Positions 35,085-45,024 of a stretch of 64,000 nucleotides of DNA are shown here, in pieces. The stretch comes from Spirochaetales bacterium (GTDB lineage Bacteria; Spirochaetota; Spirochaetia; SZUA-6; DRHE01), in assembly GCA_030604195.1 (NCBI GenBank), contig JAUVWI010000012.1, positions 1 through 64,000 of the forward strand, read 5' to 3'. Every line of letters begins with the position of its first letter. Position 1 is the first letter of the stretch. The notes beneath the pieces are model-generated. The model was not told the DNA's origin, made no database searches, and saw only the letters and a list, made by a program, of their open reading frames with translations. Made by a program: the position numbers and the translations under genes.

Positions 35085-36410
35085 TTGATCGAGAGAACTT
35101 TATTCAAGGAACTTTTTAAATGGAAAGAACGGAAAACACGCAAACCAATAATTATAAGAGGGGCGCGGCAGGTTGGAAAGACAACCGCAATTAATCTTTT
35201 CTCTAAAAACTTTAAACAGTATATATATTTAAACCTTGAGCAAGATGAAGATCGAAAGTTTTTTGAATCTGGAATATCTTTTGAGGATGTAGTAGCTGCC
35301 ATCTTTCTTTCAAGGAACAAAGCTCGAAACATAGAAACTCTTTTATTTATAGATGAAATTCAGAATAGTCCTGATGCTGTTAAAGGGCTGAGATACTTTT
35401 ACGAAAAAAATCCTGAAATATTTGTTATTGCAGCAGGTTCCCTTTTGGAGACTCTAATTGATAAGAATACCAGTTTTCCTGTTGGGAGGGTTGAGTATCT
35501 AATTCTTCGTCCTTTTTCCTTTATTGAATTTTTACAGCTTTTGGAAGAAAAAAGCGCCTTAGATGCAATTACTACTTTTCCTGTCCCGAATTTTGCACAT
35601 GATAAGCTGCTAAGCCTTTTTCACAAGTATGTTCTCATAGGAGGAATGCCGGATGCTGTTTCTGTCTATAGTCGCAATCGGGATTTTACTGAGACAAATA
35701 GAGTTTATGAAAGTTTGATTGTATCCTATATAGATGATGTTGAAAAATATTCAAAGAATTTTATGCAGACAAATGTCATAAGACATATAATAAATCATAT
35801 TTTTATTGAAGCAGGAACTAGAATTAAGTTTGAGGGTTTTGGAAGAGGTCCATATAAATCCAGGGAAGTAGGGGAAGGGATTAGAATATTAGAAAAAGCT
35901 ATGCTTCTGAATCTTGTCTATCCTTTTACAGGATACTCTTTACCCATTATACCGGATAGGAAAAAATCTCCTCGACTTCATTTTCTTGATACCGGGCTAA
36001 TTAACTATTTTTCAGGTATTCAGGATACATTATTGCTTTCAAAAGACATTTCATCTCTCTATAAAGGTCGAATTATAGAACATATAGTTGGACAGGAAAT
36101 ACTTGCTTCAACTCACTCACCATTGACAAATTTACATTTCTGGGTAAAGGAAAAGAAACAGTCGAACGCGGAAATTGATTACCTTATACAATTTGAAAAT
36201 ATATTAATTCCAATTGAAGTAAAATCAGGTGCAACAGGCCGGTTACGTTCTTTACATCAATTTATGGATAATAGCTCAGAATCTTTCGCTATTCGACTTT
36301 ATTCAGGAAGAATAAAAATCGAACAAGTCCGGACAATAGCAGGGAAAAAATTTCAACTTCTGAATTTACCCTATTACCTCGCAGGAAATCTGCATAGCTA
36401 TATAGAATAA
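35085..36410 (+). CDS. AAA-14 ATPase with DUF4143 domain
   Basis: A 441-residue ATP-binding protein of the AAA_14/DUF4143 type. Walker A ARQVGKTTA (about 26-34), Walker B LLFIDEIQN (about 86-94), sensor VIAAGSLLE and a C-terminal nuclease-like segment LIPIEVKSGATG (about 375). The cellular role of the family is unknown; it is common, patchily distributed and probably horizontally spread. The gene is clearly more AT-rich than its neighbours, in keeping with transfer. TTG start without a clear Shine-Dalgarno, preceded by tandem repeats. Confidence 0.85.
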   Translation: MIERTLFKELFKWKERKTRKPIIIRGARQVGKTTAINLFSKNFKQYIYLNLEQDEDRKFFESGISFEDVVAAIFLSRNKARNIETLLFIDEIQNSPDAVKGLRYFYEKNPEIFVIAAGSLLETLIDKNTSFPVGRVEYLILRPFSFIEFLQLLEEKSALDAITTFPVPNFAHDKLLSLFHKYVLIGGMPDAVSVYSRNRDFTETNRVYESLIVSYIDDVEKYSKNFMQTNVIRHIINHIFIEAGTRIKFEGFGRGPYKSREVGEGIRILEKAMLLNLVYPFTGYSLPIIPDRKKSPRLHFLDTGLINYFSGIQDTLLLSKDISSLYKGRIIEHIVGQEILASTHSPLTNLHFWVKEKKQSNAEIDYLIQFENILIPIEVKSGATGRLRSLHQFMDNSSESFAIRLYSGRIKIEQVRTIAGKKFQLLNLPYYLAGNLHSYIE

Positions 36411-36466
36411 AAAAGCGTTTGGATTTTCGCTTTCCACTGGTTATATTGTTTATGGAGGATAATCTA

Positions 36467-37669
36467 GTGAAATTATACAGCAGATTTCAGGTGATAATCT
36501 ACGCAGTATTGAGCGGCTGCCTGGTTCTGGCCGCAGCCGCTCTTTTAGGATTCCTGAGTTTTCCGCAACAATCTTCTCTTACCGGTATTGCGGCGGCTGA
36601 AGCAAGGCAGCCTGTTGAATTAACCGGACAATCCGTCCAGTATAACACCCTTTATACTGTTTCTGACGATGAAGAGAATAACATTCAGATATATGAGCAT
36701 CTCAATAATGCAGTCGTGAATATCACCACGGTTACCTTTGAGTATAACTGGTTTTTAGAGCCAATTCCCAATGAGGGCACCGGTTCGGGTTCCATTATCG
36801 ATCAGCAGGGGCATATCTTGACCAATTACCATGTTGTGAAGGATGCCCAGAAGTTAAGCATAACCCTTGCAGATGGTGAGGAGTATGAGGGAAAGGTTAT
36901 CGGGGTGGATCCGGAGAATGACCTGGCTGTTATTAAGTTCAACCCCGGTGGTAAGAGCCTGGTTGCCATTCCCTTCGGCGTCTCGAAAAACATAAAGGTA
37001 GGGCAGAAGGTACTGGCCATAGGCAATCCCTTTGCCCTGGATAGAACCCTGACTACCGGGATTGTCTCCGGTTTGGGACGTCCGGTTAAAACTAATTCAG
37101 GATTGGTAATCCGGGAGATGATCCAGACTGATGCCTCTATTAATCCCGGCAACTCGGGCGGGCCGCTGCTCAACTCCCGTGGCCGGATGATCGGCATCAA
37201 TACCATGATATTTTCGCCGTCAGGCGGTTCGGTGGGTATCGGTTTTGCCGTGCCCATAGATACGGCAAAAAGGATAGTGCCTGATCTTATCAAATACGGA
37301 AAGGTACAGCGAGGCTGGATCGATTTTACCCCGGTCCAGCTTTTTCCGGCATTGGTTCGCTATGCCAAACTGCCCGTTACCGAGGGAATATTAGTATCAG
37401 AGGTGAAGAAGGGCAGTAATGCCGCCAATGCCGGTCTTGCGGGGGGCAATCCAGGACAGGGAGTACGCTACGGACGTTCAATAATATACCTTGGCGGGGA
37501 TATTATTATCGAGGTCGATAAGCTGCCGGTTACCTCGCTCTATGACCTGCTCGGCGCCCTGGAGGATAACAAGCCGGGAGAAACTGTCGAGGTTAAGGTA
37601 TTGCGCGGACGCAAGGAGAAAACCCTCTATATTAAGCTCTCCGAGCGCCCGAAAAATTTCCGCTGGTAG
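36467..37669 (+). CDS. HtrA/DegP-type serine protease with PDZ domain
   Basis: About 400 residues. One N-terminal membrane helix ([17 protein letters not shown]) anchors a trypsin-like domain with the triad His in LTNYHVV, Asp in ENDLAVIKF and Ser in [10 protein letters not shown], followed by one PDZ domain (about 300-390). It works as an envelope quality-control protease. I prefer GTG 36467, with GGAGG upstream, to the ORF-track start at 36419. Two bases separate it from uvrB. Confidence 0.92.
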   Translation: MKLYSRFQVIIYAVLSGCLVLAAAALLGFLSFPQQSSLTGIAAAEARQPVELTGQSVQYNTLYTVSDDEENNIQIYEHLNNAVVNITTVTFEYNWFLEPIPNEGTGSGSIIDQQGHILTNYHVVKDAQKLSITLADGEEYEGKVIGVDPENDLAVIKFNPGGKSLVAIPFGVSKNIKVGQKVLAIGNPFALDRTLTTGIVSGLGRPVKTNSGLVIREMIQTDASINPGNSGGPLLNSRGRMIGINTMIFSPSGGSVGIGFAVPIDTAKRIVPDLIKYGKVQRGWIDFTPVQLFPALVRYAKLPVTEGILVSEVKKGSNAANAGLAGGNPGQGVRYGRSIIYLGGDIIIEVDKLPVTSLYDLLGALEDNKPGETVEVKVLRGRKEKTLYIKLSERPKNFRW

Positions 37670-37671
37670 TA

Positions 37672-39654
37672 ATGAAGGAATTCAAAGTTGTTGCTGATTT
37701 CTCTCCTGCCGGAGATCAGGCCGGGGCTATTGAGAGTTTAAGCCGCGGCATACTCGATAATTTTAGCTATCAGACCCTTAAAGGGGTTACCGGTTCGGGC
37801 AAGACCTTTACCATGGCAAAGATCATTGAAAAGGTTCAACTGCCCAGCCTGGTAATATCGCACAATAAGACCCTGGCAGCCCAGCTTTACCGGGAGTTTA
37901 AAGATTTCTTTCCAGAAAATGCTGTTGAATATTTCGTCTCTTACTATGACTACTATCAGCCCGAAGCCTATGTACCGGGCAAGGATCTCTATATAGAGAA
38001 GGATGCCTCAATTAACCAGGAAATAGACAGGATGCGCCTTTCTACTACCGCCTCACTAATGGAGCGGCGTGATGTTATTGTGGTGGCTACGGTTTCCTGC
38101 ATCTACGGTATCGGCAACCCCAGGGATTACCGGGATATGCGCCTGGAGCTTAATGTAGGTGAGAGTAAGGAGCGCAGCGGGATTATAAGGAGACTCGTAT
38201 CTCTGCAATATGAAAGGAACGATGCAGTGCTGGAACGCTCCCATTTCCGGGTAAAGGGTGATGTGCTGGAGATATGTCCCTCTTATACTACGGATGCTGT
38301 GCGCATAGAATTTTTTGGTGATCAGGTGGAGCGTATCAGAAAAATCAATCCCTTAACCGGTGAATCCCTGGAGGAACTTGATTTCTGCCAGATATATCCC
38401 GCCAAACACTTTGTTATGCCGGAACAATCAGTACACCAGGCTCTGGACAGCATCAGGGAAGAATTGGAAAAGAGCTACAATGATTTCCTTGCAGCCGGTA
38501 AACTTGTAGAAGCACAGCGGCTTAAGTCCAGGACTGAGTATGATCTGGAGATGCTGGAGGAAATGGGTTACTGCGCAGGTATAGAGAATTATTCCCGCCC
38601 CTTAAGTGGACGTCAGGAAGGGGAAAGGCCGGCTGTGTTAATAGATTTTTTTCCCGATAAATTCCTGACCTTTATCGATGAATCCCATATTACCATTCCC
38701 CAGATCAGGGGTATGTATGCAGGCGACCGCTCACGCAAGCTCTCTTTGGTTCAATACGGCTTTCGCCTGCCTTCGGCCCTGGATAACCGGCCCCTTTATT
38801 TTGCCGAGTTCGAGTCTCTTCTGGACCGTACCCTATGTGCTTCTGCTACGCCCAAGCAGGAAGAACTGGATAAGTCATCACAGCTGGTAGAGCAGATAAT
38901 CAGGCCCACTGGTTTGCTTGACCCCGAGATTGAGGTACGCCCCAGTGATGGGCAGGTTGATGATCTCTACAGTGAAATAAAAGAGCGGATCGGCAGAAAG
39001 GAAAGAACCCTGGTTACCACCCTTACCAAGAGAATGGCCGAGGATCTCTCCGATTATTTAAGCGACCTGGGGTTGAAGGTCAGCTATCTTCATTCCGAAA
39101 TCGAGACAATTGAACGGGTGGAGATCCTGAAGAGCCTGCGCACCGGGGATTATGATGTGCTGGTGGGCATCAACCTGCTGCGAGAAGGACTCGACCTTCC
39201 GGAGGTTTCTCTGATCGCCATTCTGGATGCGGACAAGCTGGGATTCTTACGCTCCGCCACATCACTGATCCAGACTATCGGCCGGGCAGCCAGAAATGTG
39301 AACGGTAAAGTGATCATGTATGCTGACCGCCGCTCTGCAGCCATGGAAGAAGCCATTACCGAAACCTACAGGCGCCGCAAGATCCAGGCGGAACATAACC
39401 GCAAACATGGAATAACCCCCCGAACTATTACTAAATCCATCCAGGACCTGCTGGTGCGCAAAAAAGAGGAAAAGCGGGAACTGGAGCATCTCGATCTGCA
39501 GATAATGGAAGAGCAGTATAACCTGCTCATACCCAAAGAGCGTAAGGCTCTGATCCGCGCACTGGAAAAGGAGATGTTTGAGCTGGCCAAAGACCTGGAG
39601 TTTGAGAAGGCGGCAGTGGTCAGGGATGAGATAGAACGGCTTAAACAAGGCTGA
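37672..39654 (+). CDS. uvrB: Excinuclease ABC subunit B
   Basis: A 660-residue UvrB of normal length. Walker [10 protein letters not shown] (about 41), the DNA-wedging beta-hairpin [16 protein letters not shown] (about 88-103), helicase motifs ([13 protein letters not shown]) and the C-terminal UvrC-binding UVR motif ([11 protein letters not shown]). Verifies lesions and recruits UvrC in nucleotide excision repair. No UvrA or UvrC gene is nearby. Confidence 0.97.
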   Translation: MKEFKVVADFSPAGDQAGAIESLSRGILDNFSYQTLKGVTGSGKTFTMAKIIEKVQLPSLVISHNKTLAAQLYREFKDFFPENAVEYFVSYYDYYQPEAYVPGKDLYIEKDASINQEIDRMRLSTTASLMERRDVIVVATVSCIYGIGNPRDYRDMRLELNVGESKERSGIIRRLVSLQYERNDAVLERSHFRVKGDVLEICPSYTTDAVRIEFFGDQVERIRKINPLTGESLEELDFCQIYPAKHFVMPEQSVHQALDSIREELEKSYNDFLAAGKLVEAQRLKSRTEYDLEMLEEMGYCAGIENYSRPLSGRQEGERPAVLIDFFPDKFLTFIDESHITIPQIRGMYAGDRSRKLSLVQYGFRLPSALDNRPLYFAEFESLLDRTLCASATPKQEELDKSSQLVEQIIRPTGLLDPEIEVRPSDGQVDDLYSEIKERIGRKERTLVTTLTKRMAEDLSDYLSDLGLKVSYLHSEIETIERVEILKSLRTGDYDVLVGINLLREGLDLPEVSLIAILDADKLGFLRSATSLIQTIGRAARNVNGKVIMYADRRSAAMEEAITETYRRRKIQAEHNRKHGITPRTITKSIQDLLVRKKEEKRELEHLDLQIMEEQYNLLIPKERKALIRALEKEMFELAKDLEFEKAAVVRDEIERLKQG

Positions 39655-39676
39655 AAGAACTCAACCCTTGGAACTA

Positions 39677-40762
39677 CTACTTTACGGTGTGCTTGCCCCG
39701 GAGGAGCATTATTTCAGAAAGGCCTGTTCCCTGCTCCGATAGATGCTTGCCTTCAATATCGAGCTTCAGTGCAACCCGGCTTCTAAATCGGAAATAGTAG
39801 GGCTTTGAAAATAGTCTTGCCATAAACCGGGTTAAGCAGGGCAGGTTCTCAATTAAGCTTGCGGCTTCGATAAGAACCGGTTGGGATAGATAAAGCTGAG
39901 CTCTTTTAGTTCCTTCCCGGACTTTAATAACAAGTTCTTCCGGATATTCCCTGCCGCTTTCATGGATAACCCAATCTGAGGTGTCAACCGTCATTTCAAT
40001 ATTTTCCACGAATAGAATATCTTCTCCTTTTGCCAGGAAAAAGACAGGAAGTATTTTCTCTCCATAGGCAGGGGAGGTAAGCATCTGCGAAAAAATTACC
40101 GTATATTCGCCAATACGGGCCCTTCCCCAGTACCATTGAGTCATTACCCGGTTGAGCTTTACATTTCCCCAGTTGTGATCATGGTATCCTGAGCCTTTGA
40201 CCTGGTAGCTTTTCTGATCATAGCTCAGGACACCATCTACATATCCCCATCGCAGATTACATCCGCAACCGAAGTTCTTAACGCAGAAGTACAACCCAAT
40301 ATATTCGGGCGCTGGACTTAATACTTCTTGCTAACACTGGTAATCCTTGAGATCTCCCTTTACCCGGCAGTTCCCTATTCGCACATCACACTGCTCTTTC
40401 GAAGCATAAAATACATCACTGCTAATCTCAGCTGTTCTTCTTCCTCCGTCAGGGAGTGTAATGGTAATACTTACCATCGGTCGGGCCGGTCCCGAAGGTT
40501 CCAACGGTCCCTTTGTAAAAAATACAATAACAGCTGTGGAGCCGTCGTTGAAAGAAGCGTCAAAATACCACCATTCAAAGGAATCTCCCTCCGGGTTTGT
40601 GCGCAGACCGTCCTCCCGGATATTGACAGCATCAGTAAGCCCATCCCTTTCAAGAAATTCCGGGCCGGTCGCTGGTATTGCTTTTCCCGTAGTACAGCCC
40701 GCGAGGATAATGAGAATGGAAAGTATAATAGGAATTGAATAGTGTCTTGAAAATATATTCAC
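39677..40762 (-). pseudogene. AttH/CrtC-like lipocalin-fold lipoprotein, interrupted by repeat copy C
   Basis: Two ORFs (40331-40762 and 39677-40294) lie in the same frame and form one AttH/CrtC-type protein. The first has a lipobox (ILAGC) and the family blocks EWWYFDASFNDGS and ASKEQCDVRIGNCRVKGDLKDY. The second resumes at VDGVLSYDQKSYQVKGSGYHDHNWGN and continues to the family end. Between them the expected roughly 50-residue strand region is replaced by repeat copy C, with one in-frame TAG at 40331. The GTG start overlaps the upstream MNT gene's stop. Probably inactivated; a truncated secreted fragment is possible. Confidence 0.78.
40245..40336 (-). repeat. Dispersed two-hairpin repeat, copy C (inside a gene)
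   Basis: Minus strand: GTTAGCAAGAAGTATTAAGTCCAGCGCCCGAATATATTGGG..., then ACTTCTGCGTTAAGAACTTCGGTTGCGGATGTAATCTGCGATGGGG. About 90% identical to copies D and E over the core by eye. The last codons of the interrupted lipoprotein lie directly against both edges. Confidence 0.75.
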
Positions 40763-41064
40763 ACTTCAATACCGGTCTTAATGATCTCACAAGCAAATGG
40801 ATTAGAGTCGTTAAAATCCTCAACTTCAATTGGATGGGGTTCAATTCGTGTGTCAAAATTTCTTCGCAATTTCATTAAATCAATCTGTGTATCAAAATGG
40901 TCATCAATATTTTCCATGATTATAGCTATATCGATATCACTGTCCTCAGTGTATGTGTTTTTAGAGTATGAGCCAAAAATATAAGCCTTTTTTATTTTAT
41001 ATCTTCGCTTTTTCAGGAAATCGAGATATTTATTTACAGTTTGGATAGCTGTTTTTTGATCCAT
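40759..41064 (-). CDS. MNT-type nucleotidyltransferase (antitoxin-like)
   Basis: About 101 residues. The minimal nucleotidyltransferase motif GSYSKNTYTEDSDIDIAI (GS-x10-DxD) is complete, so the active-site metals can be bound. MNT proteins paired with HEPN proteins AMPylate and silence them (MntA/HepT). I start at ATG 41064; the ORF-track start at 41118 lies deeper in the HEPN gene. It overlaps the HEPN gene by 31 bases and the lipoprotein gene by four. Confidence 0.8.
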   Translation of the reverse strand: MDQKTAIQTVNKYLDFLKKRRYKIKKAYIFGSYSKNTYTEDSDIDIAIIMENIDDHFDTQIDLMKLRRNFDTRIEPHPIEVEDFNDSNPFACEIIKTGIEV

Positions 41065-41429
41065 ATTCTTAATGCCCTGATATTCTGTATCCATTTTTTG
41101 GCGAATTCCATAGTACATTTTCTATAGAAGCTTTGCTTATAATCGTTATATCGAGTATTTATATTAAAGCCTGAGATTGTGTCTAACATATCTTTTCGCT
41201 TTTCACTGATTTCTAATCCCCCTTTTTCAGCCAATCGTAATAAATCGTGAATAAAGGGTGGATTTTTATCAATTTGCTTTACATAATATGCCTTAAGCAA
41301 TTTTTCAAGGACTAAATGCCCTATAAACAGGGACCATTGATAGTCGCCCTTCTCAAACATATGCTCCATAGCTTTATAGTCATGTTCCGAGCTTTCGCTC
41401 CAATATGAAACCAATTTATCTTTTTCCAT
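41034..41429 (-). CDS. HEPN-domain protein (toxin-like partner of MNT)
   Basis: A 131-residue helical HEPN protein: HDYKAMEHMFEKGDYQWSLFIGHLVLEKLLKAYYV and PPFIHDLLRLAEKGG are typical of the PF05168 group. I cannot find the RX4-6H ribonuclease motif of active HepT toxins, so it may be a non-nuclease HEPN. First gene of the HEPN-MNT pair. Both are AT-rich relative to the surroundings. Confidence 0.8.
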   Translation of the reverse strand: MEKDKLVSYWSESSEHDYKAMEHMFEKGDYQWSLFIGHLVLEKLLKAYYVKQIDKNPPFIHDLLRLAEKGGLEISEKRKDMLDTISGFNINTRYNDYKQSFYRKCTMEFAKKWIQNIRALRIWIKKQLSKL

Positions 41430-41522
41430 AATTCTACTGACTAATAGTATAGCTATAAATATTGATCTTTCAATAGAGCCTTGAAGCCTATAGGTAGGAG
41501 ATGTTAGCGTTTTTTTCAGATT

Positions 41523-42425
41523 TTACTGGGCTTCAAAGAGCACGAAGTCGACCGGGCCTCCGGACACGTGGGGAGCGTAAACCTGGGAAGAACCGCTGAA
41601 CAGGGACAACAGGTTTGCCCTGGCATAGTAGTAGGCCTCGGTTACCGTTACATAGCCGTCGCCATTGTTGTCGCCATATTGCGGGGTTTCCAGCAGGAAA
41701 TAGGTGAAGAAGCCATTCTCGATCGGCGGTGGGGGAGAAGAAGGTGCCGGTTCCATAGAAAACTCGCCTTCCCCTGCAGCGCTTATTACCAGGGCATCGT
41801 AGGGGGAGATATCGTATGCCGCTCCTGAAAAATTGGCCCAGAGGGAGATGGCCTCACCCAGGGAGCTGTCAGTTGTGCCGGTGTAATCGGGCGGGGTGGC
41901 GTCTACCTCCCGGCTGTTGCCTATCAGCCCCCCGGAGTGACAGGCGTCGATAATCACTATCTTTTTAAGGGCGGGTATGGAGGCGATCAGATCACCCAGC
42001 TCGTTGTCATAGATAAGATAGTTAGCTCCAAAATCTCCATCTGAAAGTACGATAAATTCGTCGGCATCATCACCCGGCGGCGGTTCGCTGAATTGACCTG
42101 AGGAATCCTGTCCTCCGTGGCCCGAGAAAAAGAATAGAAAGAGATCATCCTTGCCGGCCTGGGCTTTGGCAGCTTTGAAGTCAGTTATCATATTGTTTTT
42201 GGTAACTGCATGCATTTCGCTGTTAACGATTGAATATCCTTGAGCAATCAGCAAGGCTTTCATATCAACTGCATCATCATCAGTGTAGTTCAGATCGCTG
42301 CCACTATAATTAGCTATTCCATACACAATGGCATAGCGGTTGTAATCCAGGTCAAAGCTGCAGCCGCCAAAGAGCAGGGCCGCCACCATCAGCACCATAA
42401 AAATAAAACCTCTAAAATGCTTCAT
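41523..42425 (-). CDS. Caspase-like (C14) lipoprotein
   Basis: A 300-residue lipoprotein (signal ending LLFGGC) with a C14/metacaspase p20-like domain. The catalytic dyad is visible as FFFSGHGGQD (His, about 105) and IIDACHSGG (Cys, about 158); the start of the fold YAIVYGIANYSGSDLNYTDDDA is also typical. Near the C-terminus DNNGDGYVTVTEA looks like a calcium-binding EF-hand/dockerin loop. It probably acts in the periplasm or at the surface. Its start overlaps the end of the beta-barrel gene by 14 bases. Confidence 0.87.
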   Translation of the reverse strand: MKHFRGFIFMVLMVAALLFGGCSFDLDYNRYAIVYGIANYSGSDLNYTDDDAVDMKALLIAQGYSIVNSEMHAVTKNNMITDFKAAKAQAGKDDLFLFFFSGHGGQDSSGQFSEPPPGDDADEFIVLSDGDFGANYLIYDNELGDLIASIPALKKIVIIDACHSGGLIGNSREVDATPPDYTGTTDSSLGEAISLWANFSGAAYDISPYDALVISAAGEGEFSMEPAPSSPPPPIENGFFTYFLLETPQYGDNNGDGYVTVTEAYYYARANLLSLFSGSSQVYAPHVSGGPVDFVLFEAQ

Positions 42426-43002
42426 AATTTTTCCTTAAATACCAGCGCAGGGACATCCCCAGGCTCGCTGACAGTGACAGCTTCAGATCCCGCCTGAAAT
42501 AGTAATCCAGGGGCAGGGAGACTACCAGGCTTAAGCGCCCCGCCTTGCCCACCTCGACAAAGGGCTGCAGGAAGATGCCGGGATAAAAGAAATAGAGGGT
42601 GGTAAGCTCATACTTGTCATAGCGGGCCAGAAAGCCGGCTGATAAGCCGGGATAAATACGGAAATCTCTGAGCCGAAAGGGAAGCAGAATGCGCTCCGCT
42701 GTCAGATAAAGTCGGCTGTCCATTCCCGAATGGCCCCGGTAGAGAAAGCCCCCGTCCAGGGAAGAGGCAGCCGTATTGTGAAAAGCCAGTCCCAGCCCCA
42801 GAGAAAGCGTTTGGCCGATGGGAAGATCGGCGGCAGCTCCCAGATTGATATCCCACTGAGGTTTCATGGGAAAGCGCTCATCCCTGGTAAAGGCTCCACC
42901 GCCTGCAGCCCCAAAGCTTAAAGAAAGGGGCCTCTTTTCCGCAAAGATCGGCGCTGCACCTGTGACAAAGATTAATAAAAGGGTTATAATCCTTCGATAC
43001 AT
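42412..43002 (-). CDS. Exported beta-barrel-like protein
   Basis: A 196-residue protein with a cleavable signal (RRIITLLLIFVTGAAPIFAE) and alternating amphipathic strands through to a C-terminal aromatic strand (LRWYLRKNYEAF), suggesting an outer-membrane barrel. No family recognised. I start at ATG 43002; the ORF-track start at 43296 would read back through the divergent SH3 gene. It is co-transcribed with the caspase-like lipoprotein, so the two may work together at the surface. Confidence 0.6.
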   Translation of the reverse strand: MYRRIITLLLIFVTGAAPIFAEKRPLSLSFGAAGGGAFTRDERFPMKPQWDINLGAAADLPIGQTLSLGLGLAFHNTAASSLDGGFLYRGHSGMDSRLYLTAERILLPFRLRDFRIYPGLSAGFLARYDKYELTTLYFFYPGIFLQPFVEVGKAGRLSLVVSLPLDYYFRRDLKLSLSASLGMSLRWYLRKNYEAF

Positions 43003-43048
43003 TATGTAATAAAGATGTAATTGATCCGGAAAAAAATCAAGGGTATAA

Positions 43049-43441
43049 ATGGATAAAGTTAAATATCTGCAATTTTCAGCAGCAATCTCTATTGCGCTAC
43101 TGGCCATAATGGTTTCATGCCAGCGGCAAGTCGAACCGGAAAAAATTACCCTGCCGCCTACGCCGGTGCTCTCCATACGTTCCAGTTGGGCAGTGGTAAA
43201 CTCCCCATTCTTAAGAGTGCGTGAAGAGCCTTTTGCAGACGCAAAAATTCTCACCCATGTACGTCGGGGTGGTGTACTGGAGATTATCTCGCGCACGGAA
43301 AGAAAAGAAACGGTGGAGAATGAAAGTTCCTATTGGTACAATGTAAACTATGAAGGGCTGAGGGGGTGGGTTTTCGGTTCCTATATCGAGGTATTGGATT
43401 CACAGAGCAAAGCCCGGGAATATTCGGCAGGCCTTGAATAA
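43049..43441 (+). CDS. SH3b-domain lipoprotein
   Basis: A 130-residue lipoprotein (lipobox near LAIMVSC) with one bacterial SH3 domain (about 50-115): FLRVREEPFADAKILTHVRRGGVLEII then WYNVNYEGLRGWVFGSYIEV. Such domains bind cell-wall peptides or glycans. Divergent from the beta-barrel gene; DUF445 follows 14 bases downstream. Confidence 0.78.
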   Translation: MDKVKYLQFSAAISIALLAIMVSCQRQVEPEKITLPPTPVLSIRSSWAVVNSPFLRVREEPFADAKILTHVRRGGVLEIISRTERKETVENESSYWYNVNYEGLRGWVFGSYIEVLDSQSKAREYSAGLE

Positions 43442-43455
43442 ACGGGTTACCTGAA

Positions 43456-45024
43456 ATGACAACAGAAGCCATTGTCAATCTTCTCCCCTGGGTGCTGCCT
43501 CCCTTTATCGGCGCGGTTATTGGTTATGTAACCAATGCTCTGGCTATTCGTATGCTTTTCCGGCCGCTGACCCAAAAGAGGTTCCTGGGTTTGCGTATAC
43601 CGCTTACACCGGGGATTATTCCCAAACAGAGGTTTGAGCTGGCGGAAAGCATCGGACGTATGGTGTCCCGGGAGCTGATTACCGAAGATGCTCTGAAACG
43701 GCAGCTCACTTCAGAGAAATTTCAGAATCGTCTTAATGTGAATATTGCTTCATTAGTTGAACATCTCTCTGAAATAAATCTGGCAGCTCTTCGTCAGAAA
43801 AAATACTCCTTTTTTTATACTTTTTTAGAGGAGTTCCTCGATGAATCTCTGTACCGGGCTTTTACTTCTTTAAGCTTCATCCGGAGCTCAAGGACATTTA
43901 TCTTTGACCTGGTTCATTCATTTTACCAGCGTGAGCTTGATGATCTGGCCGGAGCCGGTACTATAGAGACTTTTCTCAAAGGGAATCTGGTTCCAAAGCT
44001 GACTTCAAGAGAAACCCGAAAGACTATATCGCATACCGTACAGAAGTGGCTCAAGCAAGCCGGTGAAGAGGGGAGAGCCTTAAGCGCCTTTATTCCCGAG
44101 GAGCTCCCGGCGGTTCTGGCTGGATTTCTCTCCACCATGCTATCCCCTTTGTTTGATGCTCTTTTTCGCTGGCTGCGTACGCAAGGTATGCGCCGGGAGC
44201 TGGAGACCAGGGGTAAGTTCCTGCTGCGGGATATCTTTGCAAAGCTCAACCTCCTGCAGAAGTTCATTATCTCTGCCGGTCAGTTTGACCGGACCCTGGA
44301 AGAAAAGATGCCCGCAATAGTGGAAGAGGCCATCAACTACCTGGAGCAGACTTCAGCAGCTGAGGAAAACCGGGCCAGGATTATTCAGGCGGTAGAGAGC
44401 GGCATCAGTAAATGGCGTTCCCTGACTCTTAATGAGGTAACGGCAAAGGTGGAGAAAAAGGTTGACCTGGGTTCACTGCTGGAGAATATTCTGCTTTCCA
44501 TTGATGAAGAAAAATTAAAATCAGGGATCTCCGCCGCCCTGGAAGGGATTTTTACCAATTACCGGAAACGTCCCATCGGCCAGATGTTGGCCCAATATCT
44601 GGGGCTTCAGGAGCAGAATATTGGTGATTTCCTGGCCAATCAGTTCCTATCTTATATTTCAAAAAGAGAATCTTCAAAGAACCTGGCCGGAGAGATGATT
44701 TCCTTTGTGCACCGCTTTTTAGAGGAACAGGAAGAAACAACCATCGGAAATCTTTTTGATATAGACAATGAAAAGAAGGAAAAGATCACTCTTTTTCTTA
44801 CTGATGAGCTGATCAAGATACTTAACAATCAGCTTCCCTCATTGATCAGAAGTTTTGATATCCAGGAGCTGGTGGTAGATAAGGTAAATACTCTGGAGGT
44901 GATCGAAGTGGAGCGGCTGCTCCTGCTGGTTATTGCCAGGCATTTGAAGTGGATCAATCTCTTTGGCGCATTCCTGGGAGCGCTTATCGGTTTGTCACAG
45001 ATTGCCCTGCGCTTGCTTGACTAG
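43456..45024 (+). CDS. DUF445-family membrane protein
   Basis: A 522-residue DUF445 (YheB-like) protein. Hydrophobic helices at both ends enclose a long amphipathic helical region. The opening FIGAVIGYVTNALAIRMLFRPL and PLTPGIIPKQR are hallmarks of the family, and the closing GAFLGALIGLSQIALRLL mirrors the first helix. Function unknown. The last 41 bases overlap the convergent gene. Confidence 0.88.
   Translation: MTTEAIVNLLPWVLPPFIGAVIGYVTNALAIRMLFRPLTQKRFLGLRIPLTPGIIPKQRFELAESIGRMVSRELITEDALKRQLTSEKFQNRLNVNIASLVEHLSEINLAALRQKKYSFFYTFLEEFLDESLYRAFTSLSFIRSSRTFIFDLVHSFYQRELDDLAGAGTIETFLKGNLVPKLTSRETRKTISHTVQKWLKQAGEEGRALSAFIPEELPAVLAGFLSTMLSPLFDALFRWLRTQGMRRELETRGKFLLRDIFAKLNLLQKFIISAGQFDRTLEEKMPAIVEEAINYLEQTSAAEENRARIIQAVESGISKWRSLTLNEVTAKVEKKVDLGSLLENILLSIDEEKLKSGISAALEGIFTNYRKRPIGQMLAQYLGLQEQNIGDFLANQFLSYISKRESSKNLAGEMISFVHRFLEEQEETTIGNLFDIDNEKKEKITLFLTDELIKILNNQLPSLIRSFDIQELVVDKVNTLEVIEVERLLLLVIARHLKWINLFGAFLGALIGLSQIALRLLD

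Noticed and set aside
40292-40333. In-frame TAG in the lipoprotein gene as a recoded (read-through) codon
   Set aside because: It falls inside repeat copy C, where family sequence is missing anyway; TAG ends several normal genes (e.g. 37667-37669), so no genome-wide recoding.
43003-43296. N-terminal extension of the 42412-43296 ORF
   Set aside because: It is antisense to the SH3 lipoprotein gene; a clean signal peptide begins at 43002.
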